In this document: positions 49,444 through 60,094 of the stretch, piece after piece
How the letters are laid out: each line of letters starts with the position of its first letter
Position numbering within the stretch: position 1 is the stretch's first letter
Program-made: the position numbers and the translations under genes
Notes under the pieces: generated by a model
Seen by the model: the letters and a program-made list of their open reading frames with translations, nothing else
Told to the model about the DNA's origin: nothing
Databases searched by the model: none
Assembly: GCF_014202315.1 (NCBI RefSeq)
Contig: NZ_JACHGN010000005.1
Span: 419,227-483,226 of the forward strand
From: Thermocatellispora tengchongensis
GTDB lineage: Bacteria; Actinomycetota; Actinomycetes; Streptosporangiales; Streptosporangiaceae
Length of the DNA: 64,000 nt
Direction of reading: 5' to 3'

Positions 49444-50019
49444 ATGAACGGCGCAGCGGAGCTGGTCCGCGACTTCGTGAACACCTACGACGTCGAGGCC
49501 GGCACCGACGAGCTGTCCTCGCCGGCCGAGCTGGTCGTCTGGCTGCGCGGGCGCGGGCTGGCCGGGGCGCGCGACCGGGCGGACGCCGGCGACCTGGCGC
49601 TCGCCGTCGGCCTGCGCGAGGGGCTGCGCGCCGCCCTGCGACACAACCACGACCGCGCCGCCCCGCACCCCCCTGGCCAGGCCGTTCCCCCCGAGCTGCC
49701 ACGGCTGGCCGAGATCCTGGCCGCGTTGCCGCTGCGGCTGGAGCTGACCGAGGCGGGGCCGATGCTGCGGCCGGCCGTGACCGGGGTGACGGCCGGGCTG
49801 GCCGCCATCGCGGCCGCCGTGGCCGACACGCGGGCCGACGGCACGTGGCCGCGGCTGAAGGTGTGCGCCGAAGGCACCTGCCAGTGGGCGTTCATCGACT
49901 CGTCAAAGAACCGTTCACGCGCCTGGTGCTCGATGAAAGTCTGCGGCAATCGAACAAAAACTCGTGCGTATCGGGCAAGACGGGTCGCTGACCCCCCATC
50001 GCGTCATTCTGCGCGGTGA
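49444..50019 (+). CDS. CGNR zinc-finger domain protein
   Basis: 191 residues. N-terminal ABATE-like region (LVRDFVNTYDVEAGTDELSS) and a C-terminal CGNR zinc finger, CAEGTCQWAFIDSSKNRSRA then WCSMKVCGNRTKTRAYRAR. Such proteins are considered stress or antibiotic-related transcription factors. The ATG at 49444 is chosen; the GTG at 49432 lies inside the GGAGG ribosome site. The last dozen residues past the motif are variable. Confidence 0.87.
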   Translation: MNGAAELVRDFVNTYDVEAGTDELSSPAELVVWLRGRGLAGARDRADAGDLALAVGLREGLRAALRHNHDRAAPHPPGQAVPPELPRLAEILAALPLRLELTEAGPMLRPAVTGVTAGLAAIAAAVADTRADGTWPRLKVCAEGTCQWAFIDSSKNRSRAWCSMKVCGNRTKTRAYRARRVADPPSRHSAR

Positions 50020-50144
50020 TTCCCCGATACGGTGGGTACTGCCTGCACCGCGGATCCCTCACGGTTCTCCTCAACGCGACGCCCGCCGGACGAGATCCTC
50101 GGCGACAGGTCCAGGCATGACGGCATTAGAAGGAGCCGGCCGAG

Positions 50145-50756
50145 ATGGCAGACGTAGGCGTGCGGGCAGCCCGGCGCGAAGATGTGGCCGCGGTGACGCG
50201 GACCCAGATCCGGGCGTGGCGCCATGGATATCGGGAGTTCCTGCCTGAAGGACCCCTTGCGCAGATGACGGGAAGCGCCGCCGAGGAGATGTGGCAGCAG
50301 CAGTGGGAGGAGGCGGTCGTCGCGCCGCCGACACCACGCCATAGGCTGCTGGTCGCGATCGAGCGCATCCTCGACACCGACGCGTTCCCGGCGCTCGGCC
50401 CCGGCGGCATCGCCGCCGCGGCGTCCATGGAACCCCAGGAGCGGGTGGTGGGCCTGGCGTCGCACGCGCCCGCCGAGGACGCCGACACCGACCCGACGGT
50501 CACGGCCGAGCTGCTCACCCTGCTCGTCGATCCCGACCACATCCGGCGCGGCCACGGCAGCCGCCTGCTCAACGCCACCGTGGACTACCTGGTCAAGGAC
50601 GAGTTCACCTCGGCGATCACCTGGGTCTTCGCCGACAACCACGCGATGCTGGCCTTCCTGGAGTCGGCCGGGTGGGGCGAGGACGGCGCCGAGCGGGTGC
50701 TCGACATGGGGCGTCCGGTGCGGATGGTCCGCCTGGCGACCGACATCCGCCCATGA
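50145..50756 (+). CDS. GNAT family N-acetyltransferase
   Basis: 203 residues. Begins VRAARREDVAAVTRTQIRAW and has the acetyl-CoA loop HIRRGHGSRLLNATVDYL (R/QxxGxG/A) with ADNHAMLAFLESAGW near the end. Substrate unknown. AGAAGGAG precedes the ATG. It is 31 bp before menA. Confidence 0.85.
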   Translation: MADVGVRAARREDVAAVTRTQIRAWRHGYREFLPEGPLAQMTGSAAEEMWQQQWEEAVVAPPTPRHRLLVAIERILDTDAFPALGPGGIAAAASMEPQERVVGLASHAPAEDADTDPTVTAELLTLLVDPDHIRRGHGSRLLNATVDYLVKDEFTSAITWVFADNHAMLAFLESAGWGEDGAERVLDMGRPVRMVRLATDIRP

Positions 50757-50787
50757 CGCCGATCGCGTACGTCTCGGGGGCTTGGCG

Positions 50788-51696
50788 ATGACGGCCACGC
50801 GGGAGCCGGGCGGGGCCCCGGCTCCCACTCTCAAGCACTGGGTGGCGGGCGCCCGCCCGCGGACCCTGCCCGCCGCCCTGGTGCCGGTCGCGGTCGGCAC
50901 CGGTGCCGCCGTCTCGACCGGCGGCGCCGTGTGGTGGCGGGCGCTGGTCGCGCTCGCCGTGGCGCTGCTGCTCCAGATCGGGGTCAACTACGCCAACGAC
51001 TACAGCGACGGCATCCGGGGCACCGACAACGCCCGGGTCGGCCCGCTGCGGCTGGTCGGCTCGGGCCTGGCCACGCCGCGCTCGGTGCTGGTGGCCGCGC
51101 TCGGCTGCTTCCTCGCCGCCGCGGTGGCGGGCCTGGCCCTGGTCGTCGCCACCCGGGCGTGGTGGCTGCTGGCCGTGGGGGCGCTGTCGATCGCGGCGGC
51201 CTGGTTCTACACCGGCGGCTCACGGCCGTACGGGTACCGGGCGCTGGGCGAGGTGTCGGTCTTCGTGTTCTTCGGCCTGGTGGCCGTGGCCGGCACGACG
51301 TACGTGCAGGTGGAGGGCCTGCCCTGGCTCGCGGTCGCGGCGGCGGTGCCGGTCGGGCTGCTGGCGTGCGCGCTGCTGGTCGTCAACAACCTGCGCGACC
51401 TGCGCGGCGACGCCGAGGCGGGCAAGCGCACGCTCGCGGTGGTGTTGGGCGACCGGCGTACGCGGCTGTTGTACGCCGGATGCGTGATCGCGCCGTTCGC
51501 GGTCGCGGCGGCGCTGATCCCGGTACGCCCGCTGACCGCGCTCACCCTGCTCGCGATCCCGCTGGCGGTCCCGCCGGTGCGCCTGGTGCTCGGCGGGGCG
51601 CTCGGCCCGGCACTGATCGCCGGGTTGCGGCAGACGGGGCGGCTCCAGCTCGCCTACGGCGCGCTGTTCACGATCGGCCTGGCCGTCACGTTGTGA
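50788..51696 (+). CDS. menA: 1,4-dihydroxy-2-naphthoate polyprenyltransferase
   Basis: 302-residue UbiA-superfamily membrane enzyme that attaches the prenyl tail in menaquinone synthesis. Starts LKHWVAGARPRTLPAALVPV. The first Asp-rich motif is NYANDYSDGIRGTD and the second is NNLRDLRGDAEAGKRTLA. About eight to nine membrane helices. ATG at 50788 preferred; a TTG two codons earlier is unlikely. The other men genes are not in the window. Confidence 0.93.
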   Translation: MTATREPGGAPAPTLKHWVAGARPRTLPAALVPVAVGTGAAVSTGGAVWWRALVALAVALLLQIGVNYANDYSDGIRGTDNARVGPLRLVGSGLATPRSVLVAALGCFLAAAVAGLALVVATRAWWLLAVGALSIAAAWFYTGGSRPYGYRALGEVSVFVFFGLVAVAGTTYVQVEGLPWLAVAAAVPVGLLACALLVVNNLRDLRGDAEAGKRTLAVVLGDRRTRLLYAGCVIAPFAVAAALIPVRPLTALTLLAIPLAVPPVRLVLGGALGPALIAGLRQTGRLQLAYGALFTIGLAVTL

Positions 51697-52198
51697 CGGC
51701 GGGCTGCCACATCACCACGCGCGGCGCGACCTCGATGCCGAGTTCGCGCTCGCGCTCCACCAGCTCGGTCAGCTCCGGGCCCCAGCGCTCGCGGGGCAGC
51801 ACCCGGTAGCCGTGCCGGGCGTACCAGGGAGCGTTCCAGGACACGTCGCGGTAGGTGGTCAGGGTGACCCCGTCGGACCCGGACGCGGCGGCGTGCTCGG
51901 CGACGGCGGCCAGCAGCCGCCCGCCGATCCCCCGCCGCATGCGCTCGGGCCGCACGGCGAGCTGTTCGAGGTGCACCCGCCCATCGACCTCGCCCAGCAG
52001 CGCGAACCCCTCGGGCGGGGTGCCGGAGACCAGCACCCGCTCCGGGTCGGTGACGTCTTCGATCATGGTCGTGCCGGGCGGGAAGGTGATGCCCACCTCG
52101 GCGAACAGCTTGTCGGCGGCCAGCTCGATCTCCGCGAGCCCGGCCAGCTCGTGCTGCTCGGCCCAGCGCACGGGCGCGGGAGCGTACGCGTCGGTCAC
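51686..52198 (-). CDS. GNAT family N-acetyltransferase
   Basis: 170 residues. The acetyl-CoA loop is RPERMRRGIGGRLLAAVAEH, and the C-terminal NAPWYARHGYRVL is typical of GNATs. It begins at GTG 52198 (TDAYAPAPVRWAEQHELAGL); an upstream in-frame ATG would add 31 residues rich in Gly/Arg that do not look genuine. Overlaps the menA end by 11 bp. Confidence 0.83.
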   Translation of the reverse strand: MTDAYAPAPVRWAEQHELAGLAEIELAADKLFAEVGITFPPGTTMIEDVTDPERVLVSGTPPEGFALLGEVDGRVHLEQLAVRPERMRRGIGGRLLAAVAEHAAASGSDGVTLTTYRDVSWNAPWYARHGYRVLPRERWGPELTELVERERELGIEVAPRVVMWQPAVTT

Positions 52199-52325
52199 GC
52201 CTCGCACGCTACCGCCCGCGCCCGCACCGGGCATCCCGTTTCCGCGTCCGCCTGCCCGGGTGCGCCGTTTCCGGCCGTCATCGGCCCTCACCCGGGCGCG
52301 TGGAGAATCTGCTCGTGCAGGCAGA

Positions 52326-53072
<747 letters not shown>

Positions 53073-53090
53073 TTAGCGAACCGGGCGCTT

Positions 53091-54404
53091 TCAGTCGGCG
53101 ATGAAGGGGGTGAAGTCCTTCTCGCCGTACGGGCCGATGACCGCGAGGGTCATCGGGCGGCGCAGGACGTCCGCGGCCACCGCGACGATCTCCTCCGGGG
53201 TGACGGCGTCGATGCGGGCCAGGACCTCGTCCACCGTCATCAGCCGGTCGTAGACCAGCTCGCTCTTGCCGATGCGCGACATGCGCGACCCGGTGTCCTC
53301 CAGGCCGAGCACCAGGCCGCCGCGCATCTGGCCCTTGCCGCGGGCGATCTCGATCTCGCTGATGCCCTCGGCCGCGATGCGGGTGATCTCCTCGCGGCAG
53401 ATCTTCAGCACCTCGTCGATCTTGCCCGGCAGGCAGCCGACGTAGATGCCGAACTGGCCGGTGTCGGCGTACTGGGAGGTGTAGCTGTAGGCCGAGTACG
53501 CCAGGCCGCGCTTCTCGCGGATCTCCTGGAACAGGCGCGAGGACATGCCGCCGCCGAGCGCGGAGTTCAGCACGCCGAGCGCGAAGCGGCGGTCGTCGGT
53601 GCGCGAGATGCCGGTGGTGCCCAGGACCAGGTTGGCCTGCTCGGTGGGCCGGTCCAGCAGGCGCACGCCCGAGCGCGACTCCACGCCGGGCCCGGTCAGC
53701 CGCGGCGGCGCGTGCTCGGCGTCGCCGCCCAGGGCCCCCGCCCGCTCGTACGCCGCCGCCACCAGCTCCACCACCCGCTCGTGCTGGATGTTGCCCGCGA
53801 CCGAGACCACGGTGTGCGGGGGCCGGTAGTAGCGCTGGTAGTACTCCAGGATGCGCTCGCGGCTGAGGGAGTTGATCGACTCGACCGTGCCCAGGATGGG
53901 CCGGCCGATCGGCGTGTCGCCGTACAGCTCGGCGGAGAACTGCTCGTGCACGACGTCCGAGGGGTCGTCGTCGTGCATGGCGATCTCCTCCAGGATCACG
54001 CCGCGCTCGGACTCGACGTCCTCGGGGTCGATCAGCGCCGAGGTGACGACATCGGACAGCACGTCGATCACCAGTGGTAGATCCTCGTCGAGCACCCGGG
54101 CGTAGTAGCAGGTGTACTCCTTGGCGGTGAACGCGTTGATCTCGCCGCCGATGCCCTCGATGGCCGCGGAGATCTCCAGCGCGTCGCGCGTGGGGGTGCC
54201 CTTGAACAGCAGGTGTTCCAGGAAGTGGGTGGCGCCCATGTGCTCCGGGGCCTCGTCGCGCGAGCCGATGCCGACCCACATGCCGACCGCGACGGAGCGC
54301 ACCGTCGGCATGGTCTCGGTCACCACACGGAGCCCACCGGGGAGTACGGTGCGCCGCACGACCCCGGCGCCGTCCTTGCCGGGGTGCAGAGTGACAGTGT
54401 TCAA
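53091..54404 (-). CDS. M16 family zinc metalloprotease
   Basis: 437 residues, cytosolic insulinase-like peptidase. The inverted zinc motif HxxEH is H60-F-L-E63-H64 (HMGATHFLEHLLFKGT), with the distal Glu in ESERGVILEEIAM. The C-terminal half-barrel is complete with GGGMSSRLFQEIREKRGLAY. Start is uncertain: TTG at 54404 (LNTVTLHPGKDGAGVVRR) gives the family N terminus, but the bases upstream are the abnormal C/G-run region, which may have destroyed the true start. pnp-M16-dapB is a conserved actinomycete order. Confidence 0.85.
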   Translation of the reverse strand: MNTVTLHPGKDGAGVVRRTVLPGGLRVVTETMPTVRSVAVGMWVGIGSRDEAPEHMGATHFLEHLLFKGTPTRDALEISAAIEGIGGEINAFTAKEYTCYYARVLDEDLPLVIDVLSDVVTSALIDPEDVESERGVILEEIAMHDDDPSDVVHEQFSAELYGDTPIGRPILGTVESINSLSRERILEYYQRYYRPPHTVVSVAGNIQHERVVELVAAAYERAGALGGDAEHAPPRLTGPGVESRSGVRLLDRPTEQANLVLGTTGISRTDDRRFALGVLNSALGGGMSSRLFQEIREKRGLAYSAYSYTSQYADTGQFGIYVGCLPGKIDEVLKICREEITRIAAEGISEIEIARGKGQMRGGLVLGLEDTGSRMSRIGKSELVYDRLMTVDEVLARIDAVTPEEIVAVAADVLRRPMTLAVIGPYGEKDFTPFIAD

Positions 54405-54680
54405 AGCTTGATCAGGGCCTTTCGCCGCGGTGGGGGGGGGCCCGGCCGGGGCCCCCCCCCCCCCCCCCCCCGCCGGGGGGGGGGGGGCGCGGGCCCCCCC
54501 CCCCGGGGGGGGGTGCGGCGCCGCGCGGGGGCGCGCGGGAGGGGGGTCTCGGGGGGCGCCGCCCCCCCCGGGCGCCTTCGTGGGGGGGGGGCTGTGTCCC
54601 TTTTTAAAACTCTTCAGCGGGCCCTGCCGCGGGGGGGGGGGGGCCGGGGGCGGGCCCCCCCCCACCGCCCGCCGTCGTCG
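54405..54680. other. Abnormal homopolymer-rich segment, likely artefact
   Basis: From about 54428 to 54665 the sequence consists largely of G and C runs, one reaching some 20 consecutive C, with GCCCC/GGGGC inverted blocks and one island TTTTTAAAACTCTTCAGCGG. It is unlike any other part of the window and sits between pnp and the M16 gene, where relatives have a short gap. No feature can be assigned. Confidence 0.75.
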
Positions 54681-57014
54681 TCAGGAGTTGCGCTCGTCAC
54701 GCCCGCCGCGGGTGCGGGTGCGGCGCCGCTCGGTGCGCGGCTGCTCGGGCTTCTCGGAGCGCTCGGCGCGCTCCTCGCGGCCCTCCTCGGCACCCCCGCC
54801 GTCGCCGCCGCCGCTCTCGGCCGCCGCGGCGGCGGCCTCGGCCTCCTTCTCGATGACCTCGACCGGGACCAGCGACAGCTTGCCGCGCGAGTCGATCTCG
54901 GCGATCTCCACCTGGATCTTCTCGCCCACGCTCATGACGTCCTCGACGTTCTCGATCCGCTTGCCGCCGTGCAGCTTGCGGATCTGCGAGACGTGCAGCA
55001 GGCCGTCCTTGCCGGGCAGCAGCGACACGAAGGCGCCGAACGCGGCGATCTTCACGACCGTGCCCAGGTAGCGCTCGCCGACCGTCGGCATGTGCGGGTT
55101 GGCGATGGCGTTGATGGACGAGCGCGCCGCCTCGGCCGAGGGGCCGTCGGTGGCGCCGATGTAGATGGTGCCGTCGTCCTCGATGGTGATCTCGGCGCCG
55201 GTGTCGTCCTGGATCTGGTTGATCATCTTGCCCTTGGGGCCGATGACCTCGCCGATCTTGTCGACCGGGACCTTGATCGTGATGATCCGCGGCGCGGTCG
55301 GGTTCATCTCGGCCGGCGAGTCGATGGCCTCCTGCATGACGTCCAGGATGGCCAGCCGGGCGGCCTTGGCCTGCTTCAGCGCGCCCGCGAGCACGTTGGC
55401 GGGAATGCCGTCGAGCTTGGTGTCGAGCTGGAGCGCGGTGATGATCTCATCGGTGCCGGCGACCTTGAAGTCCATGTCGCCCATGGCGTCCTCGGCGCCG
55501 AGGATGTCGGTCAGCGTGACGTACTCGCCGCCCTCGTGGATCAGGCCCATCGCGATGCCGGCCACCATCTTCTTCAGCGGCACACCGGCGTCGAGCAGCG
55601 ACATCGTGGACGCGCAGACCGAGCCCATCGAGGTGGAGCCGTTGGAGCCGATCGCCTCCGACACCTGGCGGATGGCGTACGGGAACTCCTCGCGCGAGGG
55701 CAGCACCGGGATCAGCGCCCGCTCGGCGAGCGCGCCGTGCCCGATCTCGCGCCGCTTGGGCGAGCCCACGCGGCCGACCTCACCGGTGGAGTAGGGCGGG
55801 AAGTTGTAGTTGTGCATGTAGCGCTTGGTGCGCTCGGGGTTGAGCGTGTCGATCATCTGCTCCATGCGCAGCATGTTCAGCGTCGTGACGCCCAGGATCT
55901 GGGTCTCACCGCGCTCGAACAGCGCCGAGCCGTGCACCCGGGGCACCACGTGCACCTCGGCGCTGAGCTGGCGGATGTCCTTCACGCCGCGCCCGTCGAT
56001 GCGCACGCCCTCGGAGATGACGCGCTCGCGCATGAGCTTCTTGGTCAGCGCCCGGAACGCCGCCCCGAGCTCCTTCTCGCGGCCCTCGAAGTCGCTGAGC
56101 AGCTTCTCGGCGACCAGCGCCTTGACGCGGTCCAGCTCGGCCTCGCGCTCCTGCTTGCCGGCGATGGTCAGCGCGGCGGCGAGCTCGCTCTTCACCGCGC
56201 CGACGACCGCCTCGTAGGCGTCGTCCTGGTAGTCCAGGAAGACGGGGTACTCCGCGGTCTCCTTGGCGGCGACCTTGGCCAGCTTGGCCTGGGCGTCGCA
56301 GAGCACCTTGATGAACGGCTTGGCGGCCTCCAGGCCCTCGCCGACCGTCTCCTCGGTCGGGGCGACCGCGCCCTCGGCGACCAGCTTGAGCGTGTCGCGG
56401 GTGGACTCGGCCTCGACCATCATGATCGCGACGTCGCCGTCGTCGAGCACCCGGCCGGCCACCACCATGTCGAAGGTGGCCTTCTCCAGCTCGGAGTGGG
56501 TCGGGAACGCCACCCACTGGCCCTCGATCAGCGCGACGCGCACGCCGCCGATCGGGCCGGAGAACGGCAGCCCGGCGAGCTGTGTGGACAGCGACGCGGC
56601 GTTGATGGCGACCACGTCGTACAGGTGCTCGGGGTGCAGCGCCATGACGGTCGCCACGACCTGGATCTCGTTGCGCAGGCCCTTGACGAACGACGGGCGC
56701 AGCGGCCGGTCGATCAGGCGGCAGGTCAGGATCGCGTCCTCGGAGGGACGGCCCTCGCGCCGGAAGAACGAGCCGGGGATGCGGCCCGCGGCGTACATGC
56801 GCTCCTCGACGTCCACTGTGAGCGGGAAGAAGTCGAGGTTCTCCTTGGGCTGCTTGGAGACGGTGGTGGCGGACAGGACCATCGTCTCGTCGTCGAGGTA
56901 GACGACGGACGAGCCCGCCGCCTGGCGCGCGAGGCGGCCGGTCTCGAACCGAACCGTGCGCGTTCCGAAACCGCCGTTGTCTATGACGGCTTCCGTACTG
57001 TGGACACCCTCCAC
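54681..57014 (-). CDS. pnp: Polyribonucleotide nucleotidyltransferase
   Basis: 777-residue 3'-5' phosphorolytic exonuclease; the Streptomyces enzyme also makes pppGpp. Two RNase PH domains, the second with the phosphate-binding region [18 protein letters not shown] and [14 protein letters not shown] domain ([17 protein letters not shown]) and an S1 domain ([20 protein letters not shown]) follow. The C-terminal tail is charged, Arg/Glu-rich (about 735-777). GTG start with GGAGG ahead. Downstream of rpsO as in most bacteria. Confidence 0.96.
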   Translation of the reverse strand: MEGVHSTEAVIDNGGFGTRTVRFETGRLARQAAGSSVVYLDDETMVLSATTVSKQPKENLDFFPLTVDVEERMYAAGRIPGSFFRREGRPSEDAILTCRLIDRPLRPSFVKGLRNEIQVVATVMALHPEHLYDVVAINAASLSTQLAGLPFSGPIGGVRVALIEGQWVAFPTHSELEKATFDMVVAGRVLDDGDVAIMMVEAESTRDTLKLVAEGAVAPTEETVGEGLEAAKPFIKVLCDAQAKLAKVAAKETAEYPVFLDYQDDAYEAVVGAVKSELAAALTIAGKQEREAELDRVKALVAEKLLSDFEGREKELGAAFRALTKKLMRERVISEGVRIDGRGVKDIRQLSAEVHVVPRVHGSALFERGETQILGVTTLNMLRMEQMIDTLNPERTKRYMHNYNFPPYSTGEVGRVGSPKRREIGHGALAERALIPVLPSREEFPYAIRQVSEAIGSNGSTSMGSVCASTMSLLDAGVPLKKMVAGIAMGLIHEGGEYVTLTDILGAEDAMGDMDFKVAGTDEIITALQLDTKLDGIPANVLAGALKQAKAARLAILDVMQEAIDSPAEMNPTAPRIITIKVPVDKIGEVIGPKGKMINQIQDDTGAEITIEDDGTIYIGATDGPSAEAARSSINAIANPHMPTVGERYLGTVVKIAAFGAFVSLLPGKDGLLHVSQIRKLHGGKRIENVEDVMSVGEKIQVEIAEIDSRGKLSLVPVEVIEKEAEAAAAAAESGGGDGGGAEEGREERAERSEKPEQPRTERRRTRTRGGRDERNS

Positions 57015-57371
57015 GGGGGACCTCCTTTTACGGTGGGTCTCCCGCGTCTGCTTGCCGGTCCCCGTCAGGTGCAGCGCCGGTCTTCGATCGAAGCGCCCGG
57101 TGGCGCGGGCGACGCCCGCGTGACCTACCGGAAGCCACTACCGAGGACCGGCCCTCCGACGCCGCGGGGCGCGCTTGCTGTGCGGACGCGGGGCTTACTC
57201 GGCTATTCAGTTGGCGGGCGGGGCGGCCGGTGGCGGCGCGCCGGGCCCTAGCCCATATTGGGCTCTCATATCCGGTTTTCTGGGATATATAGCTTCCGCG
57301 GCGACCGATTGGAAGCCTGTCGTCCAGGCCGGATACGAGGAGGGAGCGGCCGGGGCCGCTCCCTCGTCAGT
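57015..57371. other. rpsO-pnp intergenic region
   Basis: 357 bp containing the rpsO hairpin (57340-57365) and an AT-rich patch (ATATCCGGTTTTCTGGGATA near 57270) that could be a pnp promoter. PNPase commonly autoregulates through a hairpin in this leader; I see no certain one here. Confidence 0.5.
57340..57365 (-). terminator. Hairpin after rpsO
   Basis: GAGGGAGCGGCC and GGCCGCTCCCTC form an inverted repeat with a tight loop, 6 bp past the rpsO stop. It separates rpsO from pnp. Confidence 0.82.
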
Positions 57372-57641
57372 CTATCGGCGCAGGCCGAGCCGCTCGATCA
57401 GGGAGCGGTAGCGCATGATGTCCTTGGCCTGCAGGTACTTCAGCAGCCGGCGCCGCCGGCCGACCAGCAGCAGCAGGCCGCGCCGGCTGTGGTGGTCGTG
57501 ACTGTGCGTCTTCAGGTGCTCGGTCAGCTCGCTGATGCGCTTGCTCAGCAGCGCGATCTGCACCTCCGGCGAACCGGTGTCGCCTTCGCCGGTGGCATAC
57601 TCGCTGATGATCGCCTTCTTGGCGGCGGTGTCGAGGGACAC
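57372..57641 (-). CDS. rpsO: 30S ribosomal protein S15
   Basis: 89 residues, exactly the family length, binding 16S rRNA early in 30S assembly. It has [17 protein letters not shown] and [23 protein letters not shown] start at 57641 is fixed by GAGGAG six bases ahead; longer in-frame starts are not homologous. Confidence 0.97.
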   Translation of the reverse strand: MSLDTAAKKAIISEYATGEGDTGSPEVQIALLSKRISELTEHLKTHSHDHHSRRGLLLLVGRRRRLLKYLQAKDIMRYRSLIERLGLRR

Positions 57642-57856
57642 AGCTCTCCTCTGTCTCATCCAAGGGCACGCGTGAAGTGGGCAAATGTGCTCGAACGACC
57701 GTGCGTGCCTACAGTCGCCGTGCGAGAGCCGACGGGCAGCGTCAAACGACGCCGGATCAGAGCCGACATGTAAGGCTACCATCACGGATCGCAGCCGGGC
57801 ACATCGGCGAACCCGCCGTCAGGGATGTGAGACAAGATGGAGATCGTCGTGTTGCC

Positions 57857-58813
57857 TCACCTTGCCGTGATCCGCCGCACCTGCTCCACGTCGCGGTGGA
57901 TCTGGGCCACCAGCGAGTCGATCGACTCGAACCGGGTGTTGCCGCGCAGCCGGGCGGCGAAGTCCACGGCGACGTGCACGCCGTACAGGTCCAGGTCGTC
58001 GTGGTCCAGCGCGTACGCCTCGACGGTGCGCGGCACGCCCTCGAAGGTGGGGTTGGTGCCCACCGAGATGGCCGCGGGCCAGCGCTGGCCGGGGTAGGGG
58101 GCGGGAATGTTGCCGCGCTGCAGGCAGCTCAGCCAGCCGGCGTACACGCCGTCGGCGGGGATCGCGGTGTACTGCGGCGACTCGACGTTGGCGGTGGGGA
58201 AGCCGAGCTGACGGCCGCGCTGGTAGCCGCGTACGACGACGCCCTCGACGCGGTGGGGACGGCCGAGCGCCGCCGCGGCGCCCTCGACGTCGCCGGAGAC
58301 CACCAGCTCGCGGACCCGGGTGGAGGAGACGGCCACACCGTTGGCGACGAGCGGCACCACCTCCACGGCGAAGTCGTACTTCTCGCCAAGAGTGCGCAAA
58401 GTCTCGGTGTCGCCGCCGGCCGCGTGGCCGAACCTGAAGTTCTCGCCCACCACGACCCCGGCGGCGTGCAGCTTGTCCACCAGCACGTTCTGCACGAACT
58501 CGTCGGGCGTCATCCTGGAGACCTCCAGGGTGAACGGCTCCAGGCAGACCTGGTCGAGCCCGAGCTGCGAGAGCAGCTCGACCCGGTGCGCCGGGGTGGT
58601 CAGCCGCGGCGGGTGGGTGCCGGGACGCACGACCTCGTCGGGATGGGGGTCGAAGGCCACCGCCACCGAGGGCACGCCCAGCTCCCCGGCCATCGCGACC
58701 GCCCGCTCCACCATGCGCCGGTGCCCGCGGTGGACACCGTCGAAGACCCCGATCGTAACGACGGATCTGCCCCAGTCTCCGGGCACGTCGCCGAGTCCGC
58801 GCCAGCCCCGCAC
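57857..58813 (-). CDS. ribF: Bifunctional riboflavin kinase/FAD synthetase
   Basis: 318 residues. N-terminal FMN adenylyltransferase (VVTIGVFDGVHRGHRRMVER) and C-terminal riboflavin kinase (GYQRGRQLGFPTANV, GVYAGW). Makes FMN and FAD. GTG at 58813 gives the usual VRGWRGL start and has GAGG five bases ahead; an upstream GTG at 58897 adds 28 non-homologous residues. Normally follows truB; here a divergent methyltransferase gene is inserted between them. Confidence 0.93.
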   Translation of the reverse strand: MRGWRGLGDVPGDWGRSVVTIGVFDGVHRGHRRMVERAVAMAGELGVPSVAVAFDPHPDEVVRPGTHPPRLTTPAHRVELLSQLGLDQVCLEPFTLEVSRMTPDEFVQNVLVDKLHAAGVVVGENFRFGHAAGGDTETLRTLGEKYDFAVEVVPLVANGVAVSSTRVRELVVSGDVEGAAAALGRPHRVEGVVVRGYQRGRQLGFPTANVESPQYTAIPADGVYAGWLSCLQRGNIPAPYPGQRWPAAISVGTNPTFEGVPRTVEAYALDHDDLDLYGVHVAVDFAARLRGNTRFESIDSLVAQIHRDVEQVRRITAR

Positions 58814-58993
58814 GTTGACCTCGATCCCTCTGGACGGCTGTTGCCTTGCAGGTTTTCCGGGGACAAGACTGCCATGCTCCCCGGCGCCGCGCCGCACCGG
58901 GGAGCCTCCCGACCATCTTCATGATCATTCGGGCAGGTCGAGAGTACACAACCACAGGCGGCTCCGCGAACCGCGCCCGGCGATACCTGGGCC

Positions 58994-58999
58994 TATAAT
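58994..58999 (+). promoter_or_regulatory. Probable -10 box before the methyltransferase gene
   Basis: TATAAT within CCTATAATCG, a consensus -10 that is rare in this GC-rich window, 66 bp upstream of the start at 59066. No convincing -35 is seen, but the upstream bases are moderately AT-rich. Confidence 0.6.
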
Positions 59000-59065
59000 C
59001 GTCGGTCCAACGGCGATCAGGGCCCGGCGCCGGCTTCGGGCCCGGCCTTTGAGGCGAAACAGGTC

Positions 59066-60094
59066 ATGGCGAGATACGCGATTTTGATCCTGCCCGCGTT
59101 CAACCGCGTTTACGGCGCGAGCGCGGTCGGGCTGACCAGGAGCGAGCTGGCGTTCTTCGGCGAGCGGGCGCTCGGCGGGCGCGTGGGCGAAATCACCGAG
59201 ACCCGCATGGGCGGCGTGCCGTACGTCACGTTCGAGGCGGACGATCTGCCGGAGCGCGACGTGGCGTTCCTGTCGAACCTGTCCTCCCTGTACGCGCTGT
59301 TCGAGCTGGAGGGCGGGCTGCTGCGCCCCGTCGAGGTGCGCCCGCTGGACCGCTTCGACACCGACCTGCTGACGATCCAGAAATACGCCGGGAAGACCAA
59401 TGAGCATTTCACGAAAATGCTCATGAACGTCACGCTGCTGGCCACCGCGCACCCGGAGCGCATGCTCACCCGCAAGCTGTCGGTATTCGACCCGATGTGC
59501 GGCCGGGGCACCACGCTGAACCAGGCCCTCATGTACGGCCTCGACGCCACCGGAATCGACATCGACGCCAAGGACTTCGACGCCTACGCCAATTTCCTGC
59601 GCACCTGGCTGAAGAACAAGCGGCTCAAGCACTCCGCCGAGATCACCCCGATCCGGCGCGAGCGCGCCCAGGTCGGGCGGCGCTTCCACGTCACGCTGGG
59701 CCGGACCAAGGAGGCGTGGAAGGCGGGCGAGGTCGACTCGATCACCATGATCAACGCCGACACGCTGCGCAGCGCCGAGCTGCTGCGGGCCCGCTCCTTC
59801 GACGCCCTGGTCACCGACGCGCCGTACGGCGTGCAGCACGGCAGCCGCCAGGGCACCGGGGGGCTCTCGCGCAGCCCGCTGGCCCTGCTGGAGGCCGCCG
59901 TGCCCGCCTGGCGCCCGCTGCTGCGCCCCGGCGCGGCGCTCGGCCTGTCCTGGAACACCCACGTGGCGCCTCGCGGCGAAGTGGTCAAGGTCCTGGAGGG
60001 CAACGGCCTGGAGGTCGTCGAGACGCCCGGGTTCGAGCACTGGGTGGACCAGGCCATCAACCGGGACATCGTCGTGGCCAGGGTGCCCGACTAG
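59066..60094 (+). CDS. TRM11-like SAM-dependent RNA methyltransferase
   Basis: 342 residues. Class I methyltransferase fold: motif I DPMCGRGTTLNQAL (about 142-155), acidic loop GLDATGIDIDAKDF, and the NPPY-equivalent TDAPYGVQHG (about 250). A DPPY-like site with UPF0020 homology suggests N2-methylation of guanosine in tRNA or rRNA; DNA methylation is less likely. The N-terminal 120 residues are not a THUMP domain I can recognise. It lies between the truB and ribF genes on the opposite strand. Confidence 0.8.
   Translation: MARYAILILPAFNRVYGASAVGLTRSELAFFGERALGGRVGEITETRMGGVPYVTFEADDLPERDVAFLSNLSSLYALFELEGGLLRPVEVRPLDRFDTDLLTIQKYAGKTNEHFTKMLMNVTLLATAHPERMLTRKLSVFDPMCGRGTTLNQALMYGLDATGIDIDAKDFDAYANFLRTWLKNKRLKHSAEITPIRRERAQVGRRFHVTLGRTKEAWKAGEVDSITMINADTLRSAELLRARSFDALVTDAPYGVQHGSRQGTGGLSRSPLALLEAAVPAWRPLLRPGAALGLSWNTHVAPRGEVVKVLEGNGLEVVETPGFEHWVDQAINRDIVVARVPD

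Noticed and set aside
44329-52198. A biosynthetic gene cluster spanning this whole segment
   Set aside because: Apart from the diiron/AlkZ-like pair the genes (DMT transporter, MocR, CGNR, GNATs, menA) show no shared operon and no core biosynthetic enzyme such as a PKS, NRPS or terpene synthase.
54405-54665. N-terminal extension of the M16 peptidase of about 87 residues
   Set aside because: It is encoded by the homopolymer runs and consists of Pro/Gly/Ala strings, absent from the family.
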